Positions 36,608 to 46,088 of a stretch of 64,000 nt of DNA are shown here, piece after piece. How positions within the stretch are numbered: position 1 is the first letter of the stretch; the number at the start of each line of letters is the position of its first letter. The translations under genes and the position numbers were made by a program. This DNA comes from Listeria weihenstephanensis (lineage in GTDB: Bacteria > Bacillota > Bacilli > Lactobacillales > Listeriaceae), in contig NZ_CP011102.1 in NCBI RefSeq assembly GCF_003534205.1, forward strand, positions 1,934,036 to 1,998,035, given 5' to 3'. The notes beneath the pieces are model-generated. The model saw only the letters and a program-made list of their open reading frames with translations, searched no databases and had not been told where the DNA came from.

Positions 36608-37960
36608 TCAATGTTCGACTTGCGATATCCGGTAAAACGGTCGCACTTCATCCGCAATCATCCAATCAATATCCCCATCAAACGAAATTTCATCCAAAAA
36701 GGCATCCATCACATCCATTGTAACTGTAACAGCAACATAAGACGGATCACTCGCAAAGACCCCTCGAAGTTCTCGTTCCAACTGATAAATAAGCGTCTGA
36801 ACAGAAGGTATATAGCCACTTCCGTCACAAATAGGACATTTACATTGCATTTCTTCAATGAGAGATTTTTGTCGTTTACGTCGCGTTAACTGCATCAAAC
36901 CGTTTTCAGCCAGCGCCTCGATACGAACAGTTATTGCATCCAAAGCTGTTATTTTTTCCACGTGTTTTTTTAACAAATCCAATTGTTTATGGTCCATCCC
37001 ACTGATAAAATCAACCAGAATAAGCCCACTCATATTACGTAGTTTCATCTGACGTCCAATTTCTTCCACAGTGGATAAATTGATATCCAAGGCCACATCT
37101 GCTGCTTCTTTTTGAGATTTATAGTTGCCAGAGTTAACATCAACAACCCACATCGCCTCTGTTTTTTCAATGACAATCGATGCTCCATTTTTCAAAAAGA
37201 CAGTTGGGCGTAATAATCGATTTATCGTCACTTCTAGATTGTAAGCAGAAAAAATGCCACTTTTATCTCGAAAAGCCGTCACATGTGGAAAAGTTTCCTT
37301 CAACGTTTGGCATAATTCGGGATTATCACAAATAATCTCTGCATCTTTAGTCATAAGTGGATTTTTAGTTAACATCGAAATGACACTTGTTGTCGTAGCT
37401 TGGATTTTCCGATTAGAGCCTTTTGCACGCGCTAAAATCTCCTCAAACTCTTCCCTAGCTTTGGTAATATCCGTTTCAATCTCCGAGACTGGCATATTGG
37501 CAGCAACTGACCGTACAATGATACCTTCTTGCTCCATTAATACTGGAGAAATACTTTGTTGCAATCGTAGCTTATCTGCCTCTTTTATTTTTTTAGATAT
37601 TGCTAAAAAGGGCTTCCCATAACTATAAACAATGGTTCCTCGCGATATTTCTACCATACCAGTAAGTAAAGGCGCTTTCGTGGCATTACCTTCGCGCTTC
37701 ACTTGTACAAGCAGTTTCAGCCCCTCATGTACCCGGTATGTTTCTGGTATATCCTGTAAATGTATAAACGCGTTCTCTTTACAGCCTATATTCACAAAAG
37801 CAGCATTTATTTTCGGATTGATTTTGACAATCGTACCTAAATAAATATCTGAAACTTGCGGTTCATCTGTCGGTCTAATGATTTCTAAATCCATCAAAAC
37901 CTTGTTCTCTAAAAAAGCAATCCGCTTCTCTTTTCCAATGGCATTTATTATTATTATCAA
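36608..37960 (-). CDS. rng: Ribonuclease E/G family endoribonuclease
   Basis: A 5'-end-sensing, Mg-dependent single-strand endonuclease. The 450 residues have an S1 domain (about 30-110, VSDIYLGTIVKINPKINAAFVNIG), the catalytic aspartates in WVVDVNSG (about 290) and LILVDFISGM (about 335), and the zinc-link cysteines CKCPICDGSG. There is no long RNase E scaffold, so it is RNase G-like. The start is the TTG at 37958-37960 with AGGAGG seven bases upstream; TTGA overlaps the previous stop. B. subtilis lacks this enzyme, while Listeria has one. Confidence 0.93.
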   Translation of the reverse strand: MIIIINAIGKEKRIAFLENKVLMDLEIIRPTDEPQVSDIYLGTIVKINPKINAAFVNIGCKENAFIHLQDIPETYRVHEGLKLLVQVKREGNATKAPLLTGMVEISRGTIVYSYGKPFLAISKKIKEADKLRLQQSISPVLMEQEGIIVRSVAANMPVSEIETDITKAREEFEEILARAKGSNRKIQATTTSVISMLTKNPLMTKDAEIICDNPELCQTLKETFPHVTAFRDKSGIFSAYNLEVTINRLLRPTVFLKNGASIVIEKTEAMWVVDVNSGNYKSQKEAADVALDINLSTVEEIGRQMKLRNMSGLILVDFISGMDHKQLDLLKKHVEKITALDAITVRIEALAENGLMQLTRRKRQKSLIEEMQCKCPICDGSGYIPSVQTLIYQLERELRGVFASDPSYVAVTVTMDVMDAFLDEISFDGDIDWMIADEVRPFYRISQVEH

Positions 37961-38586
37961 AGCACTGCCTCCTGGCCACAATATTTTTTTATATTTTTAT
38001 ACCAAACAGCCAGGGATGTCCTAGAAACTTCGTATTTATTCGCTAATGTCTGTTGATCAAATTCTTTCAGCTCTGGATGATTTGTCACAATAACAGCATA
38101 TTCCACTGCTCCAACAATCGAACGATAATTGACATTCCGTTTAATCGTCTTAGGAAATGCCTCGAAAAAATGCCGCAGCAAATGCTGTGCTTCTTCCTCT
38201 ATCAAAACACCGTAATGAGACATCACCGTTCTCGAATAGAGTAACACTTCCTCTACATCAAAAGGAATTGTTTTCTTCTCAGGTGAAGGCTCTTCTAAGG
38301 AAGTATTTATAGCTTTGTCCCACTCCACTATTTCTCTCTCTGTCACATCATAGGAATTAGCTATCACCCCAATGAAAGCTCGCTTGTCAGCTGGCACTAA
38401 ATACATGTAGCAGGACGTAGCGACAACAGCCCTTATTTCGTCTTCCGTTAAGTCGTCCGTACGCTTTAGAACATGCTGAATAATCTCATCATACATAGCT
38501 TCATCCTGTTTTTCATGAGGTAGAGGGTTCATTTTTTTATAACGTTCTATCGCCTGTTCTGTTTTCATTTTTTCCCGTTTATCCAT
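37957..38586 (-). CDS. Unknown protein with two cyclin-box-like repeats
   Basis: A 209-residue soluble acidic protein starting MDKREKMKTEQAIERY. The stretches at about 52-95 (IRAVVATSCYMYLVPADK...VIANSYDVTEREIVEWDKAI) and 154-200 (YRSIVGAVEYAVIVTNHP...LANKYEVSRTSLAVWYKNI) align with each other. Each ends in a helix-turn-helix-like segment, the layout of TFIIB/cyclin boxes. I do not recognise a named family. It lies between minD and rng, overlapping rng by four bases, so it is co-translated with RNase E/G. The ATG at 38584-38586 has AGGAGG upstream. Confidence 0.8.
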   Translation of the reverse strand: MDKREKMKTEQAIERYKKMNPLPHEKQDEAMYDEIIQHVLKRTDDLTEDEIRAVVATSCYMYLVPADKRAFIGVIANSYDVTEREIVEWDKAINTSLEEPSPEKKTIPFDVEEVLLYSRTVMSHYGVLIEEEAQHLLRHFFEAFPKTIKRNVNYRSIVGAVEYAVIVTNHPELKEFDQQTLANKYEVSRTSLAVWYKNIKKYCGQEAVL

Positions 38587-38675
38587 ATGAAATTCCTCCT
38601 GTAGCAAAAAAGCTGGCTACTAATCAAGACCAAAGCAGTCTTCATTAATAGATCCAACTTTCGTCTCTTGTCTGA

Positions 38676-39476
38676 TCAATTACCGCCAAATAAAGTTTTC
38701 AAACGACTAAAGAATCCTTGTTTTTGCTCATCGATAGACATCAATGGAATAGATTCGCCTAAAAGTCTTCGAGCAATGTTTCTGTAACCAATACTAGCTC
38801 GATTACTCGCCTGCATAGAAACAGGTTCCCCACTATTGGAAGAGCGAATAACTTCATCGTCATCAATGATAATACCTATTAATTCTATCGACAAATGCGT
38901 CGTAATCTCATCTATATCCATGACGTCACCATTGCGCATCATTTGCGTCCGAATTCGATTAATAATCAATTTTGGTGCATCAATATCCTCTTGTTCCAAC
39001 AAACCAATAATACGATCAGCATCGCGAACCGCAGATATTTCTGGCGTCGTTACAACTAATGCATGATCAGCACCCGCGACAGCATTTTTGTATCCTTGCT
39101 CAATCCCTGCAGGACAGTCAATCAAGATAAAATCATAATCTGGCTTCATTTGTGCAATAAGCTCTTTCATTTGTTCTCCTGAAACAGCGCTCTTATCTGT
39201 TGTTTGTGCTGCCGGTAAGAGGAAAAGTAAATCCTCAAAACGCTTGTCTTTAATAATAGCTTGATGTAACTTGCAACGTCCTTCTACAACATCCACTAGA
39301 TCATAAATAATTCGATTCTCCAGACCTAAAATAACATCTAGATTTCGAAGCCCGATATCCATATCGACTAAGCAAACTTTCTTACCCTGCAACGCAAGTG
39401 CTGTCCCAAGGTTTGCAGTTGTAGTTGTTTTACCAACGCCACCTTTTCCTGAAGTTATAACTATAGCCTCACCCAT
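38676..39476 (-). CDS. minD: Septum-site determining ATPase MinD
   Basis: A membrane-bound ATPase that recruits MinC to block polar division. The 266 residues have the deviant Walker A SGKGGVGKTTTTANLG (about 9-24), VDMDIGLRNLD (switch I), LIDCPAGIEQG (switch II) and a C-terminal amphipathic membrane helix (EQKQGFFSRLKTLFGGN). I prefer the second ATG (39474-39476), nine bases after AAGGAGG; the first ATG overlaps the minC stop as ATGA. Confidence 0.96.
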   Translation of the reverse strand: MGEAIVITSGKGGVGKTTTTANLGTALALQGKKVCLVDMDIGLRNLDVILGLENRIIYDLVDVVEGRCKLHQAIIKDKRFEDLLFLLPAAQTTDKSAVSGEQMKELIAQMKPDYDFILIDCPAGIEQGYKNAVAGADHALVVTTPEISAVRDADRIIGLLEQEDIDAPKLIINRIRTQMMRNGDVMDIDEITTHLSIELIGIIIDDDEVIRSSNSGEPVSMQASNRASIGYRNIARRLLGESIPLMSIDEQKQGFFSRLKTLFGGN

Positions 39477-39478
39477 GA

Positions 39479-40159
39479 TCATTGTCCTCCTTGAAAATTA
39501 GAGATCTCTGGTCTAATTTTTCTTAAAATATGCAAGCTGTCGATTGCAAGCTTACTTGTGTTGTCTATATACGCCGTTAAAATATTTTCTTCAATCTTAT
39601 TTTTATTTTCTTCGTCATCAAAACCACGAATTTCTCCAGCGATCCTAATTTGAGAAGGGTACTGAAATTTACCTGTTATAACAGCTTTTGTATCACCGTC
39701 AAACCCAGCATGAATAATCCCTTTTACATTACCCAGAATAAAAATATTTCCTGAAGCGCGTATAGAACCACCAGGATTAACATCACCTACAAGTAATAAA
39801 TCCCCAGGAACATTAATAACTTGGCCTGAACGTACAACTGTAGCAAGAGAGAAAATTTGCTCATCCTCTTTCCACTTCTTAGCATCTTGCTTACTCATCA
39901 CATTACTAGTAAAACCCTTCACTTCCATGGCACTGTTTTCTTGGATAATCGTCCGGATTTTTGCTTCTTCTTCCTCAGTAAAAAGTCGATTACCTATATG
40001 TACTTGAACAGCAAGCTTCTGATCCTGCGATACTGTTTTTTGCTGTTCTTTAAGGTGTTGTACTAATCCTTCTTCTAACTCCAAAATACTTGCCGTATCA
40101 CTCAACGAAATACTAATACCATCTTTAGTCCCTTTTATTTGGACGTATTTTTTCAACAT
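39479..40159 (-). CDS. minC: Septum-site determining protein MinC
   Basis: An FtsZ polymerisation inhibitor. The 226 residues have an N-terminal FtsZ-binding domain (1-100) and a C-terminal beta-helix that binds MinD (about 115-215). The signature there is VVRSGQVINVPGDLLLVGDVNPGGSIRASGNIFILG followed by GKVKG-like GNVKGIIHAGFDGD. It is translationally coupled to minD and follows mreD after a 176-bp gap, which carries a possible hairpin (ATATCAGTCTGT/ACAGACTGGTAT, about 40228-40323). Confidence 0.95.
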   Translation of the reverse strand: MLKKYVQIKGTKDGISISLSDTASILELEEGLVQHLKEQQKTVSQDQKLAVQVHIGNRLFTEEEEAKIRTIIQENSAMEVKGFTSNVMSKQDAKKWKEDEQIFSLATVVRSGQVINVPGDLLLVGDVNPGGSIRASGNIFILGNVKGIIHAGFDGDTKAVITGKFQYPSQIRIAGEIRGFDDEENKNKIEENILTAYIDNTSKLAIDSLHILRKIRPEISNFQGGQ

Positions 40160-40335
40160 ACACTCACCTCACAGCTCATTATTAGTATACCATAGAATTC
40201 AAAAGATACTATTCCCCATAGTAATAAAAATATACCAGTCTGTAAAGCCTTCTCAGCAAGTATAAATACTAAACTGATACGTACATATTAAAAATACATA
40301 CAAGCAAACAGACTGATATCAAATTTAAGTTAGTT

Positions 40336-40860
40336 TCATCTTCCATCGCTTCTCTTTAATTCTAAGAGAAAACTCCTGAATGGGAAAAAGACAACTAAAA
40401 AGAATGCTAGATTTAATAAAATAGTGGTCCATAGACGTTGATCCACAAATGTAGAAAACAACATATCCGTTCCCCCTATAAGGAGGTAAAAACTATAAAC
40501 TAAACATTCCGTAAGAATCACATTAAACACAACTACTAATCCAACCAAAATAAGACTGTTTTGGAGTACTTTCATAAATTTATCTGTAAGATACACGACT
40601 AATGGAAAAATAGCGAAATAAATACCTAAGATACCAGTATAATAGATATCAAAAACCATACCTAGTATAAAGGCATAAATTAAAGTAGGATTTCTACCAT
40701 AAAATGTCGCCATTAGTACCAGCATAACAATGAGAAAATGCGGAATAAAAAAGCGTTGTTCTCCAAAAAAAGACTGACTAAACATAAGACTAGAGACACC
40801 TTCAAGAATAAAAACCGCAATCGCAATAAGTGGCATTACAACAAACTTTCTAATATTCAT
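40336..40860 (-). CDS. mreD: Rod shape-determining protein MreD
   Basis: An integral membrane member of the elongasome. The 174 residues form about five TM helices (7-24, 38-58, 60-78, 100-122 and 145-165), with the MreD-like block RNPTLIYAFILGMVFDIYYTG. Its start overlaps the mreC stop by one base (TGATG), giving tight coupling in mreB-mreC-mreD. Confidence 0.92.
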   Translation of the reverse strand: MNIRKFVVMPLIAIAVFILEGVSSLMFSQSFFGEQRFFIPHFLIVMLVLMATFYGRNPTLIYAFILGMVFDIYYTGILGIYFAIFPLVVYLTDKFMKVLQNSLILVGLVVVFNVILTECLVYSFYLLIGGTDMLFSTFVDQRLWTTILLNLAFFLVVFFPFRSFLLELKRSDGR

Positions 40861-41723
40861 CAGGACCCAGATCCTTCCGAAGTGTCACCTTCCAGTGTTC
40901 GCTTCAATACGATCACATGGTTTAAATCATACAAATCAGCGCCTGGTTTCAAAAATGCTGTTTGTGATAATCCCATCTTATCTGTTTCCACTTTCTCAAT
41001 CGTTCCAATAAAGATGTCAGATGGAAAAATTCCTCCTAATCCAGATGTTACGACTTTCTCACCTTTAGTAAATTTCTGATCTACTGGCAACTGCTTCATT
41101 TCCAAGAGACGCTGTTCAGCATCATATCCATTAATAATGCCATATGCCACCGACTTACCTTGAACTATTGCAGAGATTCGATTTCTATCATCTGTGGAAC
41201 TAAGCAACTTCACTGTAGACGATTTAGCGCCTGTTTTCGTGACTTTACCTATCATTCCCTCTGGCGTTCTAACAGCCATATTAGGCTTCACGCCATCAAC
41301 GGAACCTTTATCAATTTGAACTTGAGTATTCCAATTATCAGGATTCCTAGAAATAACCGTTGCATTAATTGGATCGTAATCACTAAGATCAGCTTCAATA
41401 TCTAATGATTTTTTCAACTCTGCATTTTCTTTACTTAAATCTGCTACTTTACTTTCAAGCTGCGCTAATTCTTCCAAACGTTCCTTTAAATGTTCATTTT
41501 CTGTATAAGTGTTTTTTAAGTCTTGTGCCCCATCAAAAAAGCCTGCGATAAAGCCTACCGGTTTGGATACAATATTCTCACCAAAACCAGCAACATCTTT
41601 TACAAACTGTTCTGGCCATGAAGCTTTACTTTTCCCACTTAATGAATATCCTACCAGTGCAACTAAAACAATAATAGATACCAACAAGATAATTAAACGT
41701 TTATTTAAGAAAAATTGCGGCAT
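40860..41723 (-). CDS. mreC: Cell shape-determining protein MreC
   Basis: A bitopic protein linking cytoplasmic MreB to the periplasmic-side wall machinery. The 287 residues have one TM helix (about 10-28, LIILLVSIIVLVALVGYSLSG), a coiled coil (about 65-110, LKERLEELAQLESKVADLSKENAELKK) and the beta domain (NPDNWNTQVQIDKGSVDGV). The ATG at 41721-41723 has GAGGTG nine bases upstream. Confidence 0.95.
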   Translation of the reverse strand: MPQFFLNKRLIILLVSIIVLVALVGYSLSGKSKASWPEQFVKDVAGFGENIVSKPVGFIAGFFDGAQDLKNTYTENEHLKERLEELAQLESKVADLSKENAELKKSLDIEADLSDYDPINATVISRNPDNWNTQVQIDKGSVDGVKPNMAVRTPEGMIGKVTKTGAKSSTVKLLSSTDDRNRISAIVQGKSVAYGIINGYDAEQRLLEMKQLPVDQKFTKGEKVVTSGLGGIFPSDIFIGTIEKVETDKMGLSQTAFLKPGADLYDLNHVIVLKRTLEGDTSEGSGS

Positions 41724-41806
41724 AATGAACACCTCATCTCGTCAATCCGCTTCTTTCATGATTCTGTTAAATAGGTTCTGATTTCACCAAAAATAGGCAA
41801 GTTGTA

Positions 41807-42820
41807 TTAGTTCATTTTTTTCTTTTTGTACAAATCCATATTCTCTAGTGATTTACCAGTTCCAATTGCAACACAATCAAGTGGATTCTCAGCAATAATG
41901 ACTGGCATCTTAGTTTCTTCAGCAATTACTGTATCTAAATTACGAAGAAGCGCTCCGCCGCCTGTCAATACAATACCTTTATCCATAATATCAGCAGATA
42001 ATTCTGGAGGTGTATTTTCTAATGTACTCTTCACAGCATCAATGATAGAAGCTACTGTATCTGCGAGTGCCTCACTTATTTCCTCAGGAGAAATTTCAAT
42101 TGTCTTCGGTAAGCCCGTTACTAAATCCCGCCCGCGAATACTAAAAGGTTCTAAATTAAGATTGGTTGGATCTGCTGAACCAATTTCCATCTTAATAGTT
42201 TCAGATGTACGGTCACCTATCAATAAATTATACTTCTTACGTATAAAATTAACAATAGCATCATCCATGTCATCTCCAGCTGTACGCTCAGAACGGCTTG
42301 TTACAATCCCACCTAGAGATATAACTGCAACTTCTGTCGTTCCACCACCGATATCCACTACCATACTACCCGTAGGATCCCAAACTGGTAATCCAGCACC
42401 AATTGCAGCAGCGAAAGGTTCTTCAATTGTATAAGCTTCTTTTGCCCCAGCTTGACGAGTAGCATCCGTTACAGCACGTTTTTCAACACCTGTAATTCCG
42501 GAAGGTACACAGATCATAACACGTGGTTTACTTGCACTTGATCCCTTGCTTGCTTTTTGAATATAGTATTTCATCATGGCAGCTGTAGTATCGTAGTCAG
42601 CAATTACGCCATCTTTCATTGGGCGTATAGCAACAATATTACCCGGTGTTCTACCGATCATATTCTTAGCTTCACTACCAACAGCGACAATTTCTTGTGT
42701 GTCTTTTTTCATCGCAACAACTGAAGGTTCTCTTAAAACGATACTTTTCCCCTTCATATATACTAAAGTGTTTGCGGTTCCTAAGTCAATTCCAATATCT
42801 TTATTCCCAAATCCAAACAT
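41807..42820 (-). CDS. mreB: Rod shape-determining actin homologue MreB
   Basis: Membrane-associated filaments that direct lateral wall synthesis. The 337 residues show the actin-fold nucleotide motifs: [12 protein letters not shown] (phosphate 1), [18 protein letters not shown] (phosphate 2) and [15 protein letters not shown] (adenosine). The N-terminal FGFGNKDIG is amphipathic. Directly upstream is a ~240-bp gap with a promoter candidate. Confidence 0.97.
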   Translation of the reverse strand: MFGFGNKDIGIDLGTANTLVYMKGKSIVLREPSVVAMKKDTQEIVAVGSEAKNMIGRTPGNIVAIRPMKDGVIADYDTTAAMMKYYIQKASKGSSASKPRVMICVPSGITGVEKRAVTDATRQAGAKEAYTIEEPFAAAIGAGLPVWDPTGSMVVDIGGGTTEVAVISLGGIVTSRSERTAGDDMDDAIVNFIRKKYNLLIGDRTSETIKMEIGSADPTNLNLEPFSIRGRDLVTGLPKTIEISPEEISEALADTVASIIDAVKSTLENTPPELSADIMDKGIVLTGGGALLRNLDTVIAEETKMPVIIAENPLDCVAIGTGKSLENMDLYKKKKMN

Positions 42821-42995
42821 TTATTAATCTCCTTTTCTCTTCTAAATTATCACTTTGTTCTTGATTGCTGTCTCTCTATTAACTACTATATTAGCTTTTA
42901 AATTTCCAGCCCCAAAGTATTGTCTTATAATAATTAGGTATGCTGATATCCCATGATGTTTTATGTAAAAACCGATACATGTAAACAACCACCTT

Positions 42996-43023
42996 ATTAT
43001 AACATAACTACGAAGAACAGACA
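42996..43023 (-). promoter_or_regulatory. Candidate promoter of mreBCD
   Basis: TATAAT (42996-43001) with a weak -35 TGTCTG (43018-43023) at 16 bp, leaving a leader of about 170 nt before mreB. No other element was recognised in this gap. Confidence 0.45.
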
Positions 43024-43062
43024 TTAATTTTTGATGAGATACATGAAATATTTATCTTTTCT

Positions 43063-43737
43063 TTAGAAATACCCTTCTTGTTTTAGACTAGTATAAACGT
43101 TGTTGCCTATAATAATGTGATCTATCAACGGAATACCCAATAAATCGCCTACTTTTTTCAATCGCTTCGTCACGGTTACATCTTGTGGCGAAGGGCTTGC
43201 GTCACCCGATGGATGGTTATGGAAACACATAACACTTGCTGCAGAATATTTCATCGCTTGCTTAAAAATTTCTCTTGGATGTACTACGCTACTATTAAGA
43301 CTCCCAATGAAAATTGTCTCCCTATGCAGTAATCGGTTTCTAGTGCTTAGGAAAAAACAATGAAAATGCTCTTGGGAAAGCAGGCTCATTTCTTGCATAA
43401 CAAGATTTGCACCATCTTGTGGCCCTCTAATAATAGGGCTCTCTATGATCCTTTGCTGACCCATTCGTTTACCTATTTCAACTGCTGCAAGTACTTTTGC
43501 AGCCTTAGCTAGACCAATACCTTTTATTTGGGTTAATTCCTGTAAGGTAGCATCTTTTAGTTCTCCAATCTCTAAATATTGATTAATCACCTTGTTGGCA
43601 AGTTCAACAACCGATTCTGTTTTACTCCCTGTCTCTAAAATTATCGCAAGTAATTCAATATTGGATAAACTCGATACTCCCTTCTTCTGAAGCCTCTCTC
43701 TCGGTTTGTCTGTTTGCGCCATTTCTCTCATAAACAT
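43063..43737 (-). CDS. radC: RadC-family JAB/MPN protein
   Basis: The 224 residues have an N-terminal helix-hairpin-helix region (LTQIKGIGLAKAAKVLAAVEIG, about 68-90) and a JAMM metalloprotease-like domain with the zinc motif CFHNHPSGDASPSPQD (His-x-His, Ser, Asp; about 172-187). The original DNA-repair role in E. coli was withdrawn, so its function is open. GGAGG lies seven bases upstream of the ATG. It follows comC by 12 bp. Confidence 0.92.
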   Translation of the reverse strand: MFMREMAQTDKPRERLQKKGVSSLSNIELLAIILETGSKTESVVELANKVINQYLEIGELKDATLQELTQIKGIGLAKAAKVLAAVEIGKRMGQQRIIESPIIRGPQDGANLVMQEMSLLSQEHFHCFFLSTRNRLLHRETIFIGSLNSSVVHPREIFKQAMKYSAASVMCFHNHPSGDASPSPQDVTVTKRLKKVGDLLGIPLIDHIIIGNNVYTSLKQEGYF

Positions 43738-43749
43738 GTCATTTCCTCC

Positions 43750-44493
43750 TTATTGACGTAAAATAAAATCCCAAAACATATCATATAAAAATGGACTCCA
43801 TACAAATCCTGACAATATAAATGGAACAAATGGTATCTTTTTCATTTTTAAGTCCGGACGTAACATCACCATAGTACTCATTATGAGCGTTCCTACAAAT
43901 ACAGCGGCAATAAAAACAAATAATACTTCCTTATAGCTTAGTAAAAAACAAAGCACAATCAATAATTTGATATCTCCTAATCCTATCCCTTTTCTAATCA
44001 ATAGATACAATGATAAAAACGTCACACCACCAAGTAAAAATTGCTCTAATTGATGAAATAAAATAGCCATGTCAGTGTATGCATAAAAAATGGCGGCAAA
44101 AATAAAATAAATCAGTAAGATTCGGTTCGGGATGTGCAAATAGAGCATATCACTCACAAATAAGATTAGCAGTAGAGAAAAACTGATAATGTATGCATAG
44201 AAATTCGCTTCAAAACCGTATAATGCATATAAGGAGCATACGAATATTGGTGCCAATGTCTCAACGAAAATATAAGTTTTACTCATTGATTGACCACAGC
44301 AATTCGTTTTTCCTTTAAGAAAGATAAAAGAAAAAATCGGTATCATAAATCTCATCGACAATTTCGTTTTACAAAAATCACATTCTGAAGAACTTCTAAA
44401 TAAAAATGGTCTCCCTATTGGGTAATTAGCACCTACAACATGTAGAAATGATGCAAAAACCGAACTATAGACTGACAAGATAAAATAAACCAC
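43750..44493 (-). CDS. comC: Type IV prepilin peptidase ComC
   Basis: Cleaves and N-methylates the ComG pseudopilins of the DNA-uptake machine. The 247-residue polytopic protein has the N-terminal peptidase_A24 start (FLHVVGANYPIGRPFLFRSS), one CxxC (CDFC) and a second cysteine pair (NCC), and the two catalytic aspartates in FVSDMLYLHIPN and GIGLGDIKLL. The start is the GTG at 44491-44493, six bases after GGAGGTGC; the longer frame adds 12 residues. A 17-bp-spaced promoter precedes it. Confidence 0.92.
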   Translation of the reverse strand: MVYFILSVYSSVFASFLHVVGANYPIGRPFLFRSSSECDFCKTKLSMRFMIPIFSFIFLKGKTNCCGQSMSKTYIFVETLAPIFVCSLYALYGFEANFYAYIISFSLLLILFVSDMLYLHIPNRILLIYFIFAAIFYAYTDMAILFHQLEQFLLGGVTFLSLYLLIRKGIGLGDIKLLIVLCFLLSYKEVLFVFIAAVFVGTLIMSTMVMLRPDLKMKKIPFVPFILSGFVWSPFLYDMFWDFILRQ

Positions 44494-44519
44494 ATTGCAC
44501 CTCCAATTTCTTGGACACA

Positions 44520-44548
44520 AATATATCACGATATATCTTTACTGTCAT
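44520..44548 (-). promoter_or_regulatory. Promoter of comC-radC
   Basis: ATGACA (44543-44548) and TATATT (44520-44525) are 17 bp apart, giving a start near 44513. No competence (ComK-type) box was obvious by eye. Confidence 0.6.
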
Positions 44549-44690
44549 ACTAGTAAAAATCTTTTCTCTCAGAAAAAGCAGTCTGAAAATCGTATTCTCA
44601 TCTAGAACAAAAAAAGATTTTCAATTGGTTTCACCCTTCAAAATACTTTTATAGTACTTTTACAAAAAATATAAAATCGTTTAATATAAT

Positions 44691-44717
44691 AAAAAAAAGA
44701 CCCTTGTAAAGAGCCTT
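44691..44717 (-). terminator. Terminator after folC
   Basis: On the minus strand GGCTCTT pairs with AAGGGTC (including G-U pairs) around a three-base loop and is followed by eight T. Confidence 0.7.
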
Positions 44718-44736
44718 CTAATAACGAATCCATTTA

Positions 44737-46014
44737 TTAAAGTAACATTTTTCTAACCTCAGCAATAAAATATAGCGAGCCTGTGACCATAATGACATTC
44801 TCGCTCTTATCTTGCGCCCATTTACCCGTCGCCATTTTCCAATCTAAAACAAACGATATGTCGTTCTCACTCGCAATTTTTTCTATTTCATTGACTGATA
44901 ACGCTCTCGGATAATCAAAAGTAGTAAGGAATATATCAACATTCTCAATAGTTTTCAAAAGCTTAATCATTTCTACAAACTCTTTGTCTTGTAGAGCGGT
45001 AAAAAGTAGTTTAACTGGTTCACCATGAAAGATGTCGCTAGCCTTTACTAAAGCCTTTATCCCTTCAATATTATGCGCTCCATCTAAATAAATAGTGGGA
45101 CTATCCTGCATTTTTTCTAAACGGCCAGGCCAGCGTGAGCCCTTCAAACCCGCTCTCATCTGATTATCTGTGATTTGAAACTGTTTTTCTTTTAATAACT
45201 CCACAGTTTTCAAAGCTACAGCAGCGTTATTTAATTGATGATCTCCCAATAGCCCAACTGGAATGTTAGTCAATTCCAAACCAGGAGCCGCATAGCTTAG
45301 TCTTTGATTACTATCTTTTTCAGCAATGAAATTGACGCCTAGTTGGTAAATAGCAGAGCCAAGATCATCTGCTCTCACTTTGTATAATTCCTGAACTTCA
45401 ACCTGTATAACCCCGCTCACGATTGGGATATCTGGTTTGAAAATCCCGGCTTTTTCTAAAGCAATGTCATGAATAGTATTACCTAAGAATTCCATATGAT
45501 CCATCCCAATTGTGGTCACTACAGAGATTAATGGTGTGATAACATTTGTTGAATCTAGCCTTCCTCCAAGCCCCACTTCCACAAGACCAATATCAATCGT
45601 GGCGTATTCTGCAAAGTAAAGAAACATCATCACGGTTATAATTTCAAACTCAGACGGATGACCCCACTCTGTGTCTGCTAGCTCATCTGCTAAAGGCTTG
45701 ATACGATTACAAAGCGTAATAATAGCATCGTTATCCACCGGAATACCATTGATACTAATTCTTTCATTGAAACTTTCAATATACGGGGATGTGAATGTAC
45801 CCACCTTGTAGCCTGATTGTTCCAAAACATTTCGAATAAAAGTCAATGTGGATCCTTTTCCATTTGTACCTGCAATATGTACCCATTTATTTTTATTTTC
45901 AGGGTGGTCAAGCTTTGTTAACATATACTCCATACGCTTAAGCCCTGGCTTGATTCCCATTCGTAACGTACCGTGAATCCATGTTATTGCTTCTGAATAT
46001 TCTTTGAAATACAT
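44737..46014 (-). CDS. folC: Folylpolyglutamate synthase / dihydrofolate synthase
   Basis: Adds glutamate to dihydropteroate and folates. The 425 residues contain the P-loop HIAGTNGKGSTLTFI (about 46-60), the FolC signature TSPYIESFNERI, GLVEVGLGGRLDSTN, TTIGMDHMEFLG and YLDGAHNIEG. I start at the ATG 46012-46014 (MYFKEYSEAITWIHG), nine bases after GGAGGAG; the upstream TTG includes that site. It lies behind valS with a hairpin between. Confidence 0.94.
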   Translation of the reverse strand: MYFKEYSEAITWIHGTLRMGIKPGLKRMEYMLTKLDHPENKNKWVHIAGTNGKGSTLTFIRNVLEQSGYKVGTFTSPYIESFNERISINGIPVDNDAIITLCNRIKPLADELADTEWGHPSEFEIITVMMFLYFAEYATIDIGLVEVGLGGRLDSTNVITPLISVVTTIGMDHMEFLGNTIHDIALEKAGIFKPDIPIVSGVIQVEVQELYKVRADDLGSAIYQLGVNFIAEKDSNQRLSYAAPGLELTNIPVGLLGDHQLNNAAVALKTVELLKEKQFQITDNQMRAGLKGSRWPGRLEKMQDSPTIYLDGAHNIEGIKALVKASDIFHGEPVKLLFTALQDKEFVEMIKLLKTIENVDIFLTTFDYPRALSVNEIEKIASENDISFVLDWKMATGKWAQDKSENVIMVTGSLYFIAEVRKMLL

Positions 46015-46036
46015 CGCTATATTCTCCTCCAATTAT

Positions 46037-46080
46037 TAAAAAGCAGGCCTCCTGTCATAAGTTTACGCAGAAGGCCCGAC
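46037..46080 (-). terminator. Terminator between valS and folC
   Basis: On the minus strand CGGGCCTTCTG pairs with CAGGAGGCCTG around a ~15-base loop, followed by CTTTTT. As the folC Shine-Dalgarno follows closely, folC probably depends on read-through. Confidence 0.65.
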
Positions 46081-46088
46081 TAGTCTTT

